Positions 1 through 13,024 of a stretch of 64,000 nucleotides of DNA are shown here, in pieces. Made by a program: the position numbers and the translations under genes. The stretch is from Batillaria attramentaria (Eukaryota > Mollusca > Gastropoda > Batillariidae): the NCBI GenBank assembly GCA_018292915.2, contig JACVVK020000205.1, forward strand, positions 452,001-516,000, written 5' to 3'. How positions within the stretch are numbered: the stretch's first letter is position 1; every line of letters begins with the position of its first letter. The notes under the pieces are model-generated. The model worked only from the letters and a program-made list of their open reading frames with translations. It did no database searches and was not told where the DNA came from.

Positions 1-149
1 AGTTGCTGTAGTTGAGTTTTCATTCTTCACCTTGTCTTTCTGAGCATTTTTTTCCGTTTGGTAGTGGTCTGGATGTGTTCATTGCTTCAAGCGTCTGTTT
101 AAAGATCTATATAGTTATCGTATATTTATTATTATTATTATTCTTGCAG

Positions 150-1612
150 ACTCGGACGTGCGCGTCTCAAACAGTTCTCAGCCGTTTGCTGTTCGCATTG
201 ACAGTGATGGCTACGGAATAGTCGACGTCACTGAAGATGGCGCGTATTACACAGAGAGAGTTGCCTTTCGCAGAAACTTACCACCTCCTCCGCTCGAAAG
301 AAACCTTGATACAACAGCTTCATCGGCTAAAGAGGGTATAAGTACTATGATATCCTATGTACTATGATTTGAAAACCTGTTAAAAACCTCTTTATTTGAA
401 AGTACTATGATTTGAAAACCTATTTAAAAACCCTCTTTACTTGAAACTGCGGTCCCTTGTTTTTTTCTTCCCTAAAGAATGAACTTTGCAGGGAGATAAA
501 TGTTGCTGCTTAGAGAGAACGTTTGGAAAGAAGTCGACTTTGTTAGGAGAAACTTTAGAAAGAGCACTCTGCAGACCCAAAAATTGCTTCTGTGTTGATA
601 GAAAGCTTCAAATGAGCACTTCTGATGGAAAATTGGCACTTTTTAGAGAAAGGCTTGAAAGAGGACTTCGCATAGAAAAAAAGCTGCCACTGTAGAAAAA
701 AAATGCATACAGTGCACTTTACAGAGAGAAAAGTGCCACTTCGTGGAGAAATGTTTATAAAGTGCACTTGCAGAAAGAAAATTGCCACCTCTTGGAGAAC
801 GGTCTATAAAGTGTACTCTACGGAGAGAAAAGTGCCACTTCGTGGAGAAATGTTTGTAAAGTGCACTTTGCAGAAAGGAAATTGCCACTTCTAGGAGAAA
901 AGTTTATAAAGTGCACTGTGCAGAGAGAAAATTGCCACTTCTTGGAGAAAAGTTTATTAAATGCACTTTACACTTTACAGAGAGAAAATCCCCAACGCCT
1001 CATCGATCAGTACCTAGGCAGAGGGAAGAGAAGAATGAAGACGCGTCCGACCAGATGGCCGAGTTTCATCTAGACGACTTCCTCCAAGCCTGGCAGCTCG
1101 ACACCGCCGTAGAGCAGGCTATGCGACGAGAGAAATTTGTGACGAAGGCAGCTCTCCTAGGGATGACGGAGGAAGACATAGACAGTCTAGGACTGAGGAG
1201 GGGGGACCGAGCGGCCGTGTGGGCTGCAGCGTTTGGTCTTCAGCGAAACAGGGGCGGTGGTCCGCTGCTGGTGCAGAGGACACCAAGTATGAAACAAGAA
1301 CTGGGCCGACCACATCTCGACAGTCCCCATCAACTGCTGCACGACGTAGGAGGGTTTGACCGTGACGACGGAGACACAGGTGCTGTAACTGGAAATGTAG
1401 TCCTGAAATAATTTTTTTTTTTAAAGTTCATGCGATTTTTGGTTTTAGGATGATGAACGGTCGACGGATATCGAAAACACATGACATACGTCTTACAACT
1501 CCGCCTATTGCGATGCAGATTAAACATTTTCTTATTAATAAATGCCAAAACGTAAATAAAAATAAATATAACGAAAGTTCCCAGAAAGATTTCAAGGTGC
1601 CTTTCTAACGTG

Positions 1613-1682
<70 letters not shown>

Positions 1683-4495
1683 TTTTTGATTATTTTTTTT
1701 GAGAGAGAGAGAGAGAGGGAGAGAGAGAGAGAGAGAGAGAGACATAATTTTGAGTTAATTCTTATTTTCACCTTAGAATCCGATTCATCAGTCTCCACTT
1801 CGCCTTCGGTGGATGGGGCTGGTTACATTAGAATGGACAAACACACAGCGGCTGGCAGAGAGGGGAGTCCAACTACACTACGCAAGCATGACTCACCGAA
1901 ATCAGGTAAGCTTTCGATGAGCTGCCGGTAAGATACAACAACAAACAAACAAACAAACAAACAAAAGACACCCCCAGACAAGGACTTGACGCACGGAGAG
2001 AGGCTATGACGTATGTGCGAGAGTAGCGTAATACTTTCAGTGGCGTCGGAAGATGTTCAGGGCTGGGGGGGGGGGGGCACAACTGGCCATCGACGGCGCG
2101 TAGCGCCGAGCTATCTAGGGGGGTCCGGGGGCATGCTCCCCCGGGGGAAAAAAAAAGAAGCTGCAAATCTGTGCAATCTGGCGCATTCTGGGCGTGTTTA
2201 TGGGTGGATTTCTATAAGCAAAATTTTGGTGTGAAAGACATACATGTACAACTAATCATAAAACTTAACTTCAAATACCCTACCTTATGGTCACATCTGC
2301 TGATCCCCTCTCACGGGGAGCCGGGGTGGTCGAATGGTAGAGCGTTGGACTTCTAATGCTCGGGTCGTGAGTTCGATCCCGGCTGGGGCCAAATATTTGT
2401 GCTGGCTTTTTCATCGTTGCCCCGTCTTTGATATCACCCTATGTGGTGGAAAAGGACGTTAAACCCCCAAACACCCACCCACCCCACCCTGATCCCCTCT
2501 CACGAACTCCACTGGATAGCTTGGCACACACACGCAACAGTTGGAGAGACTAAGGGGGGCCCAAACATGCTAGTGCCCCCCTCAGCTGGGCAGATTTCTA
2601 GGGGGGGGGAGGGGGGCCTAGAGGGCCTCAGCCCCCCCCCCCCCCATTTTTTTCACAAGGGGGGCCTGTGCCCCCCTGGCCCCCCTGTTCCGACGCCACT
2701 GACTTTAATAATAATAATAATAATAATGAGGATTTGTCTGGCGCCCAACCTCCTGCTGGAGCTCTGGGCGCCTCACAATAGCTAGTATAGTGTCAATACA
2801 CACACATGAGATACAAATGAAAAATACATTACACATTACATACACATGTATGAAATAGACGTCACATACACACAGCTATGATACATCTTAACATGACATC
2901 GTAAAATGACAATGATGGTGACAGTGAAGGTAAGAAGCTGTATAATACAGCCGGAAGAAATAGGATTTCAAAGCAGTTTTAAAAGAATCCGTTGACTCTG
3001 CATGGCGAACATGGTAAGGCAGGCTGTTCCAAGTGACTGGACCGTGGTACAGCAATGCTCGCTGACCTAGTGTTTTTGATTTAACCTGTGGAATGCGTAG
3101 GATGCTGCCTAGTCTCGGACGCCCGTCTTAAAGCAAATCAAGCGAAAACACGCTTCGCGAAAAATTACGAAGTCTCTCCGGCGAGCTTCGGGAAAGGGTT
3201 TTACGTACTGATCTACTCCGAACGCTAGCTTGGTGCTCTCGCTTTAGCGCATGTCACGTGACTATTAACAGGTTACAGACCAGTAACAGCTTCCGGTAAA
3301 TATAGCTTGTAGTACAACTACGCTAAATATAGTAGAAAATCTTTGCCCCTTTTAAAACTTGAGTGCAGAGTAAAAAATGGCAATCTGCTGCTTTTTGTTG
3401 GCTCTGTAAACAAGTTTCATGCCAGGTAATAGTAAAATTAGGGAAAAATGAGCCTGGCTTGTGGATTATTTGTATTCGTGCTGTCGTGCTGACAGCAATA
3501 TCGCGTTTTTGCAGCAACTATAGCAACCAAACTAAACTCACCACTACCTGAACTAATCGGTGTGATCAAAGTGAGCCTTGAAATTAATTAACGACTGAAA
3601 TATCAGCGACTGGAACTTTGAATCGGTTTTCACCATGTGACGACGCAAACCGGGGCACACGGCCAAGCCAGCAGACGGCGTTAGCATACGAAGCAACAAC
3701 GCCGTAATTGCAGATATTTCGCATTCTTGCATCAGCTTTAGCAGCCAAAGTCAAATGTACATTATCCTAACTAATGAATGTATTCAAACTGCACCAAGAA
3801 ACTCATTCATTGTCGTAATATTAATGCTTGTAACTTTGAACCGACACCGGTCACGTGCGAGCGCGACCCTCCTCCATCTTGAAATGAGGTAGCCAGTCAG
3901 ATAACCGTTCGGCTGTGTTCGCTGCTTTTCGCACTGCATGCTGAGTGAATCCCGAAGAGACCGAACAGGCTTCGTCAAAGAAAAATGTTTGTGCGGCCGC
4001 ATGATTTTTTTCCCCGTCGCGAACAAAACTTCGGTGAAGTTTCTCGCTTGTTAAGACACACTTTTGTGCGTCTCTATGCGTCAGACCCCAGAAGACGAAC
4101 ATGAAGATGATGAATATTAATGACTACGGCGACGACGACGACGACGACGATGATGATGATGATGGTGGTGGTGGTGGTGGTGGTGTTGACAACTGATGCT
4201 TACTACGAAGACGATGTTGATGACTATGGTTAACGTAATAATGACACGATGATGATGATGTTATTGGTGGTATTGATGACGATGTTGATGAGGTATTGCT
4301 CCCCGAAGCTCCAGTCTGTATTAATTTTTTTAATCCTAAACTGTTTTCCGTTTTTTCCATACCGTAGATAATGCCACAGGACTTCAAGGCGCTGTTGGTG
4401 GTTCCCCGAACAACTACGAGAAACTTCAGCTGTATGAGAACACTAGAGGACACAAACTGTATTCACTGCTGTGGGACAAGAATGAGCAGAAATAG
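150..4495 (+). CDS. 3' part of a SAM-domain, tyrosine-motif-rich protein (four terminal exons)
   Basis: Four exons join in one frame, all at phase 1: 150-335, 981-1379, 1777-1905 and 4368-4495 (stop TAG 4493-4495). Acceptors are TTCTTGCAG, CACTTTACAG, TTCACCTTAG and CCGTAG; donors are GTATAAGT, GTGCTG (weak) and GTAAGC. About 280 C-terminal residues are encoded; upstream exons lie outside. Exon 2 carries a SAM-like helical domain starting near MAEFHLDDFLQAWQL, with the GMTEEDIDSLGL segment typical of SAM helix 4-5. Tyrosine motifs: YGIV and YYTERV plus a PPPP stretch in exon 1, YIRM (a YxxM, PI3K-type site) in exon 3, and YEKL, YENT (YxN) and YSLL in the last exon. This suggests a phosphotyrosine docking or adaptor protein. 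A GAREM-like CABIT-SAM adaptor is one possibility, but no CABIT domain is visible here. Exon structure is fairly sure, identity is not. Confidence 0.75.
486..980 (+). repeat. degenerate ~40-bp tandem repeat with acceptor-like motifs
   Basis: Roughly a dozen imperfect units of the type AGTGCACTTTGCAGAGAG..AATTGCCACTTCTTGGAGAAA run from about 500 into the accepted splice site at 980. Most units contain TTGCAG or TTACAG followed by AGAGA, so each resembles a 3' splice site. It lies in the intron just upstream of the SAM exon. Confidence 0.75.
1613..1742. repeat. (TA)n then (GA)n microsatellite
   Basis: About 60 bp of (TA)n at 1613-1679 is followed by (GA)n at 1701-1742. Intronic in the SAM-domain gene. 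Confidence 0.95.
2038..2701. mobile_element. MITE with CAGTGGCGTCGGAA inverted termini, host of a nested SINE
   Basis: Left end CAGTGGCGTCGGAA at 2038 and right end TTCCGACGCCACTG at 2701 are perfect inverted repeats, flanked by the direct repeat ACTTT (2033-2037 and 2702-2706). The body holds G-rich and C-rich tracts and no transposase. A SINE-A copy sits inside with its own target duplication, so the MITE is older than that SINE. Sits in the last intron of the SAM gene. Confidence 0.8.
2316..2488 (+). mobile_element. tRNA-derived SINE-A, full length
   Basis: tRNA-like head with box A (TGGTCGAATGGTAGAGCG) and box B (GAGTTCGATCCC), then a conserved body (CGTTGCCCCGTCTTTGATAT), GGACGTTAAAC and an (ACCC)n tail. 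It is bounded by a 15-bp target duplication TGATCCCCTCTCACG at 2301-2315 and 2489-2503. Confidence 0.92.
2706..3115 (-). mobile_element. LINE 3'-end fragment
   Basis: Starts with (TAA)n and a GGCGCC-containing segment, as do three other minus-oriented fragments in this window (16735-17235, 25990-26065, 50728-52560). The interior resembles the LINE C-terminal region near 50.9-51.2 kb. Degenerate, no intact ORF. Confidence 0.55.
3116..4367. other. rest of the last SAM-gene intron
   Basis: No convincing exon is seen. A (GAC)n(GAT)n(GGT)n compound microsatellite lies at about 4125-4180. The rest looks like unique or old repeat DNA. Confidence 0.5.
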
Positions 4496-4734
4496 ACTTT
4501 TCTCAAGTGCAGACTTACCGAAGGCAGCCCCCTCCACCCTAGCCCCCTCATCTTTTTACATAGCTTCGCGAAAATCTTCCCCCCCTCCCCGCTTCTCATC
4601 TTTATACATATCCTCGCAAAAGTCTTTCCCATAGAACGCCGTAATTTCAGGCAGTGCCTTTTGGTTTGCTTCACGAAACCATTCCATACGATTTAGAACT
4701 TTGAGTTGAATATAATGATAACTGTGTATTGTAT

Positions 4735-5108
4735 AGGCGCTTTACCCAATTTCTTGAACTGGGTCAAAGCGCCGCGAACTGAACCCAACACGCACACTCC
4801 TGTGGAACACACGCATTCACTCACACACTGGACACGAATACATTACATTTACGTAGTGCGACGGGTCAGCTCAGCTATTTAAGTTTCGGAATTTAGATTT
4901 GCATTTATTTACAAATTTTGTGGGCTGAAACTTTCCAAAGCAGAGGGGGAGGAAGCCGGAGTACCCGGAGAGAACCCCGGACGATCGGCCCGAATGAACG
5001 GTGTCACGTACGATAAGGGAAAAAAAAAATCTTTGCTTCGAGTGGGATTCGAACCTGACCTCTCGCATTGGTGGCGAGGTCTTAACCATTAGACCAACGA
5101 CCGCCCCA
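4735..5108 (-). mobile_element. tRNA-derived SINE-B
   Basis: On the minus strand it starts with a tRNA-like head (GGTCTAATGGTTAAGACC, then GGTTCGAATCCCACTCG). A core follows, with GGGGTTCTCTCCGGGTACTC and CGGCTTCCTCCCCC, and then a tail ending near GGGTAAAGCGCC. Related copies lie at 13733-14006 (partial) and 36250-36605. Confidence 0.85.
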
Positions 5109-5466
5109 TATTGCACTAACCGACCACGTCACAGATTTTGGAAGACACAAAAGATTTCAAGAGAAATGTGAGGATACTCACTCTTGGCCCGCGGCTAGCC
5201 CCAGTGGCTCTAGGGTACCATTGTTCATTTCTAGTTGGTTTTGATTGTATGATTATGACCCTGGAACGTATTGTAATTTATGATTATAAAAATCGATTTC
5301 AGCAATTTTAGTGGTGCACCTCTCTCTGGATGAATCTTTCGACTCAAGCCAGGGGCCTTATGCACGGAGAGAGACTAAGCCGTACGTTCGAGATTATTCA
5401 GTATTAAAGTCTCGGACATACGGTGTATTTATGGCAGTCGTTAATCTTAACCGCACCAACCAAAAT
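5109..5466. other. intergenic, nothing recognised
   Basis: No exon, RNA gene or repeat with a second copy in the window was seen. Confidence 0.4.
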
Positions 5467-5654
5467 GTCCTACTTATTGTAATTAACTAAATTATTCACT
5501 AAATGCCTACCTAACAACCATCTAAACATTTGCGTACATATCACTTATTAAATTTAAAGTTGCTTTTGTTGTTTACTTGGCTATTTTTGTTTGCGTGATT
5601 TTGTTTTGTTCCCTTCAGGGAAATAGGCACCAATTGCACATAGCTCGCATCGCA

Positions 5655-6093
5655 CTTAAAGATCTAAGCTCCCAACCAAACGGTTTCCGAAGTGTGAAAA
5701 ATTTTTACTCTGTCACAGTTGCAGAGTTCACACAGTGTCCAGAAACCACGAGAAAACCGTGCCGAAAAACTACCCCCACTTCCTGTCAGGCTCCGTCCAT
5801 GCTACTGTGCACATCTCCGTGCAGTGGTCATCACAGCAGCCGTGACCTAGTCAGTACTGTCCGCAGTGATCCCCATACAAGTCGTGTCACTTTTGAATTT
5901 GGTCAGTGTCAGTAGCGTGGACGGACCCCAACAGGAAGTGGGGGGCAGTTTTTCGGCACGGTTTTGTCGCTGTTTCTGGACACTGTGTGAACCCTGCAAC
6001 TGTGACTGAGTTGGCTGTGCTTGCACGGTCGACTCTGTAAAAATGTTTTTTCACACTTCGGAAAGCTTTTTGTTGGGAGCTTAGATCTTTAAG
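5655..6093. mobile_element. fold-back MITE, CTTAAAGATCTAAGCTCCCA termini
   Basis: The left end CTTAAAGATCTAAGCTCCCA is matched by TGGGAGCTTAGATCTTTAAG at the right end. Further nested inverted segments include CCGAAGTGTGAAAA with TTTTCACACTTCGG-like sequence, and the stretch around 5755-5805 with 5930-5980. A second full copy is at 40035-40428 and a remnant at about 7728-7769. No transposase ORF and no clear target duplication. Confidence 0.85.
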
Positions 6094-6261
6094 GTTCGTT
6101 CATAGATCCCGCTGCGCTCGAGGGTAACATAAACGCTGGTCACTCGAGTATACTGTGGACCCGCTCGCAGCCTGAGCGTGCCCAACAATAATATGAAGGA
6201 AGTTTAGGGTTAGATTAGGGTTAGTAACGTAGTTTACAAGGAGGGGGGGGGGGGGTAGTGT

Positions 6262-6740
6262 TACCGGCCCCCGTAGTGTAGTGGTTAGCACTTCGGACCG
6301 TGATGGACCGGGAGACCCGGGTTCGAGTCCCGAGCCGAATTTTCCTATCTAGGTCAACTCCTACCCAGATCTGGTGTGCGGGTGGACACAATGGGGAGGC
6401 TGTTGCCATACAGCCGAGATTCACCCACTTCACGGGTGCGACTTTGGGGGTGCTTCCCTTGGTATGGCACGTCTTATGATGTGGATGGTGCCGTAGTTCC
6501 CGGGCCTGGTTAATGCCGGGATATTTATTTATGACAGGAAGCGTGGAATGCGGCCCTGTCCCGCAGTCCCAAACCACACGGACCTCCATAGCATCTTACC
6601 ATCATCCTCATCTCCATCATCATGCATAATAAAAATTGCTCCAGCTTCGGAGCCCCCCGTGGATTCCACCCATGAACTGGGAGGAACACCACTGGAGCTG
6701 GCAAAGAGTTGGGCAGCAAAAGAAAAAAAAAAAAAAAAAA
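6262..6740 (+). mobile_element. long tRNA-derived SINE-D, copy 1
   Basis: The tRNA-like head runs from CCCCGTAGTGTAGTGGTTAG to GGGTTCGAGTCCC. A body of about 400 bp (ACCCAGATCTGGTGTGCGGG, TGGGAGGAACACCACTGGAG) and an A-rich tail follow. Other copies: 7931-8425, 25266-25720 and a partial reverse copy at 33113-33262. Confidence 0.85.
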
Positions 6741-7273
6741 GAGAGGAAAAAAAAAGAGGTGAATTCAGGGTTAGTAATCCATTTTCAAAGGTTTAGGGTT
6801 AGTAATAGAGGTTAAATGAGGTTTAGGGTTAGACGTCAGAATGACCGAGGTTTACGCTTAGGGGTCAGTTTGTGGCTGGGTTTTGCACTAAAAATGTATA
6901 TAATGGTGAAAACAAAGGAAGAACACATGTTTCGCTATTTTTCTCTTCTTTTTTTTAAAAAAATATCAACGTGTACTTCGTCTGTGCGATCGAAAGCACT
7001 GTGCACTTTTGGCATACGTCATCGAACTTTGTCCCGTTGTACAGCAACATTCAATTTGAACCTTCCTCACGCTGCGAAATAGGTCTTACTGCAATAGTTG
7101 ACATACAGTAGTCATTTGTTTTTACAGTCAAGCTGGAAATGTTTTAGTATTATACGCTTGTACAGCTTCGCTTTATCATTCACTCATTTTCACGATCAAG
7201 CACATCAATGCATTTATACGGCATCGTTAGTTCGGTGTGTCATTGACAGGGAATTGATTCCTAAGGCTGTGAT

Positions 7274-7276
<3 letters not shown>

Positions 7277-7352
<76 letters not shown>
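7277..7352. repeat. (GT)n microsatellite in copy A
   Basis: About 75 bp of (GT)n. The orthologous tract in copy B is at 8994-9067. Confidence 0.97.
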
Positions 7353-7353
<1 letters not shown>

Positions 7354-7930
7354 TCTACTGCGTTATTCTTTATGAAGACGATTTGCTTTATTTGGGAGTA
7401 CTTGCGATGAGAAGTCAGTGTTTTTTGTGTGTCTTACAATTTATTGATATGCAATGAACGGCAGCACCATGTATGTTATTTTAATTGCCCTTAGTGGGAT
7501 AACATAGTGTTATTTACATATTGATCCAAAACTTATCATCGACATTTTCGCGTAAATATCGCTTTTTTATATTTTATTTTACATTTTTGTCTCGTTGGCT
7601 CGTCCTACTTATTGTAATTAACTAAATTATTCACTAAATGCCTACCTAACAACCATCTAAACATTTGCGTACATATCACTTATTAAATTTAAAGTTGCTT
7701 TTGTTGTTTACTTGGCTATTTTTGTTTCACACTTCGGAAAGCTTTTTGTTGGGAGCTTAGATCTTTAAGGTTCGTTCATAGATCCCGCTGCGCTCGAGGG
7801 TAACATAAACGCTGGTCACTCGAGTATACTGTGGACCCGCTCGCAGCCTGAGCGTGCCCAACAATAATATGAAGGAAGTTTAGGGTTAGATTAGGGTTAG
7901 TAACGTAGTTTACAAGGAGGGTTAGTGTTA

Positions 7931-8422
7931 CCGGCCCCCGTAGTGTAGTGGTTAGCACTTCGGACCGTGATGGACCGGGAGACCCGGGTTCGAGTCCCGA
8001 GCCGAATTTTCCTATCTAGGTCAACTCCTACCCAGATCTGGTGTGCGGGTGGACACAATGGGGAGGCTGTTGCCATACAGCCGAGATTCACCCACTTCAC
8101 GGGTGCGACTTTGGGGGTGCTTCCCTTGGTATGGCACGTCTTATGATGTGGATGATTACACGGGCGGCACCACTGGTGCCGTAGTTCCCGGGCCTGGTTA
8201 ATGCCGGGATATTTATGACAGAAGCGTGGAATGCGGCCCTGTCCCGCAGTCCCAAACCACACGAACCTCCGTAGCACCATCTTACCATCATCCTCATCTC
8301 CATCATCATGCATAATAAAAATTGCTCCAGCTTCGGAGCCCCCCGTGGACCCCACCCATGAACCGGGAGGAACACCACTGGAGCTGGCAAGGGGTTGGGG
8401 CAGCAGCAAAAAAAAAAAAAAA

Positions 8423-8425
<3 letters not shown>
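7931..8425 (+). mobile_element. long tRNA-derived SINE-D, copy 2
   Basis: Same head and body as the copy at 6262, carried along by the segmental duplication. It ends in poly-A followed by (GA)n. Confidence 0.85.
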
Positions 8426-8464
<39 letters not shown>

Positions 8465-8990
8465 AAAAAGCAAGTTTAGGTTTAGTTCAGGGTTAGTAAT
8501 CCATTTTCAAAGGTTTAGGGTTAGTAATAGAGGTTAAATGAGGTTTAGGGTTAGACGTCAGAATGACCGAGGTTTACGCTTAGGGGTCAGTTTGTGGCTG
8601 GGTTTTGCACTAAAAATGTATATAATGGTGAAAACAAAGGAACAACACATGTTTCGCTATTTTTCTCTTCTTTTTTCTTTAATATCAACGTGTACTTCAT
8701 CCCTGCGATCGAACGCACTGTGCACTTTTGGCATACGTCTAACTTTGTCCCGTTGTACAGCAACATTCAATTTGAACCTTCCTCACGCTGCGAAATGGGT
8801 CTTACTGCAATAGTTGACATACAGTATTCATTTGTTTTTACAGTCAAGCTGGAAAATATTTTAGTATTATACGCTTGTACAGCTTCGCTTTATCATTCAC
8901 TCATTTTCACGATCAAGCACATCAATGCATTTATACGGCATCGTTGATTCGGTGTGTCATTGACAGGGAATTGATTCCTAAGGCTGTGAT

Positions 8991-8993
<3 letters not shown>

Positions 8994-9067
<74 letters not shown>
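8994..9067. repeat. (GT)n microsatellite in copy B
   Basis: About 74 bp of (GT)n, the counterpart of the tract at 7277-7352. Confidence 0.97.
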
Positions 9068-9068
<1 letters not shown>

Positions 9069-9497
9069 TCTACTGCGTTATTCTTTATGAAGACGATTTG
9101 CTTTATTTGGGAGTACTTGCGATGAGAAGTCAGTGATTTTTGTGTGTCTTACAATTTATTGATATGCAATGAACGGCAGCACCATGTATGTTATTTTAAT
9201 TGCCCTTAGTGGGATAACATAGTGTTATTTACATATTGATCCAAAACTTATCATCGACATTTTCGCGTAAATATCGCTTTTTTATATTTTATTTTACATT
9301 TTTGTCTCGTTGGCTCGTCTTGCTTGCGCTGATTTTTGTTTTATTCGCCGTACGGAGGAGTTTTGTTTCCAACTCTAATTTGTTTTACAGCTTCAGCAAT
9401 ACTTAATAAATTCATGAAGCATCATTGCTTCCGTTGGTCATTATCTGTGAAGGATTGGCGTACTATACTACTGAAGAAGGTAATGTTGCTTGCTTGC

Positions 9498-11104
<1,607 letters not shown>

Positions 11105-11174
11105 ATGGCGACAATGAATTACTGTTATGTTGTAGTCTGCCTTGTGTTGTTACTTGCACCTGGAGGGAAATCTG
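11105..11174 (+). CDS. phosphatase exon 1: signal peptide
   Basis: MATMNYCYVVVCLVLLLAP followed by GGKS is a classical signal peptide. The exon ends at phase 1 before GTAAGA. A second ATG three codons downstream could also serve as start. Confidence 0.85.
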
Positions 11175-12956
11175 GTAAGATTTTCATATTACATTTATAT
11201 TTATTTCATATTATATTTATCTTTAGCCGAAGTCTGTCATAGTTAGCGTGTTGATTATACGTTTTGTTGTATGGATATGATCGAAGAAAATCATTTGATG
11301 GAAGATCGTACAGATCTTGTGTCTGTGAAGGCATAGCTTTACAAATGCCTTTGTTCAGTGTGCATGGGAACCTAATTGCATATTTGATGTGCTGTGATCA
11401 TCATTGTTAATGATCGGCTCTGTTCTTTGTGTTGTATTTTTAGGCATTGCCCACATTGTTTCTCATACACAGAAAGCTGTCGTTGTGTCTGTATCGCGTA
11501 GGTCTGATGGCGTTAACCTATAAAGTTGAAATGCTCTTTGTTGGCAATGGGGCTTAAAACTTGTAACTAACTGACTCACTCACTCACATGGATTCAAAAT
11601 ACTGTAGGGATTAACTACCTACCTCCTTACCTAATGCCCTACCTACCTACCTACCTACCAGCCGACCTAACTAACTAACTAACTAACTAACTCGGATTCA
11701 AGATACTGTAGGGAATACAAGTAACTACATACCTCCTTACCTACTGACCTACCTACCCACCTACTACCTACATACCGACCTAATTATTTTCTCGTTGCCC
11801 CATCTTTGATATCACCCTTACATGGTGGAAAAGGACGTTAAACATCCAAACATCCATCCATCCGACCTAATTAACTAGCTAACTAACTAAGATACCAAAT
11901 ACTGTGGGAAAGAACTACCTACCTCCTTCCCTACTGACCTACGTACGTACGTACCAGTCTACCTACCTACCTACCTACCTACCTACCTAACTCGGATTCA
12001 AAATGCTGTAGGGATGAACTACCGTAAGTTACCTATTTACCTTCTGACCTACGTACCATCCTACCTGCCTACCTACAAACCGACCTACATAACTAACTAC
12101 CTAACTAACTATATGTTTACATCAGGAAGTGATCAGCTGAGTGTTACTTTGCGGTTGTAGTGGCTGCTGTTTTCACACTTTCAGGCCCCTAGCATTATGT
12201 CCCCATCAGAGTTTTAGACAGGTATAAGGGGGACCACATACAGTGTCTGCTGCTTTGCGCCTTGCGCAATCCCCTTTCAATTGTGTGATTTCAGTCGGCA
12301 GTGATGCGTGACATGAAAAAATCAATACTTTCCGATCTCAGTAGTGACTGAAGTAAACTATGTTTGGAAAACAAACAAACAAACCCCCCCCCCAAAAAAA
12401 AAAACAAAAAAAAAACAAACAAACAAACAAAAAAACAAAAAAAACCAAACAAACAAAAAACAACTACAACAACAAAACAAACAAACGAAAATCGAATGGT
12501 TATGTGTTATATTGTTAGCATGGTCATTCAGCAGGCTAGACCTGTTAGATCACATGCAGGATGTAACTCTGAAAGGTTAGGCACGCTTTCTGTCTGAATA
12601 CTGCACCCTGTAAAAGACGGCCACCTGTCCAAGACGGACTGTTTGACTCAGTCACCTGGATGACCGTCTCATACAGGTTTGACTGATTATGAGACGATGA
12701 AAAGAAGCTGAAAATTTAAACCATGACGACTTCAACTCTTTTACATACTCATTGTCATTGTCGAGTTGTGTTTCAACATTGAGCACTCGTTGTAAACACC
12801 GGGGCCTTGCTTCCTATTGCAGCTGATCAAGCTCTACGTAATCGAGTTGCTTACCTTCGTCACACTCTACCTATGGAGTTGCTTCCCTTCATCCTGACTT
12901 GCATTGTACCACTGCATGTTTTTGTAACTGTTTCGTTTTCCTTTTGTGTATGTATG

Positions 12957-13024
<68 letters not shown>

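Larger units (their letters stand above)
5467..7602. repeat. segmental tandem duplication, copy A
   Basis: Begins TCCTACTTATTGTAATTAAC and ends TTGTCTCGTTGGCTCG. The same ends bound copy B, which starts at the next base (7603). Copy A keeps a complete fold-back MITE (5655-6093) that copy B has largely lost. It also holds SINE-D, telomere-like TTAGGG words and a (GT)n tract at about 7277-7352. Confidence 0.92.
7603..9318. repeat. segmental tandem duplication, copy B
   Basis: Directly abuts copy A and is near-identical apart from about 457 bp missing relative to 5595-6051 (most of the MITE) and length changes in G, A, GA and GT tracts. Copy B also has a short SINE segment (ATTACACGGGCGGCACCACT) absent from copy A. 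Confidence 0.92.

Noticed and set aside
2316..2400. tRNA genes at SINE-A, SINE-B, SINE-C and SINE-D heads
   Set aside because: A and B boxes are present but each is followed by a repeated SINE body, and acceptor stems do not close by eye.
3116..4100. Possible DNA transposon with weak inverted ends (AACAAGCGA-like words)
   Set aside because: Similarity between the ends is too short and patchy to define termini.
5577..5915. 112-codon ORF in the fold-back MITE
   Set aside because: Lies in inverted-repeat DNA, is absent from the second copy's centre, and shows no domain.
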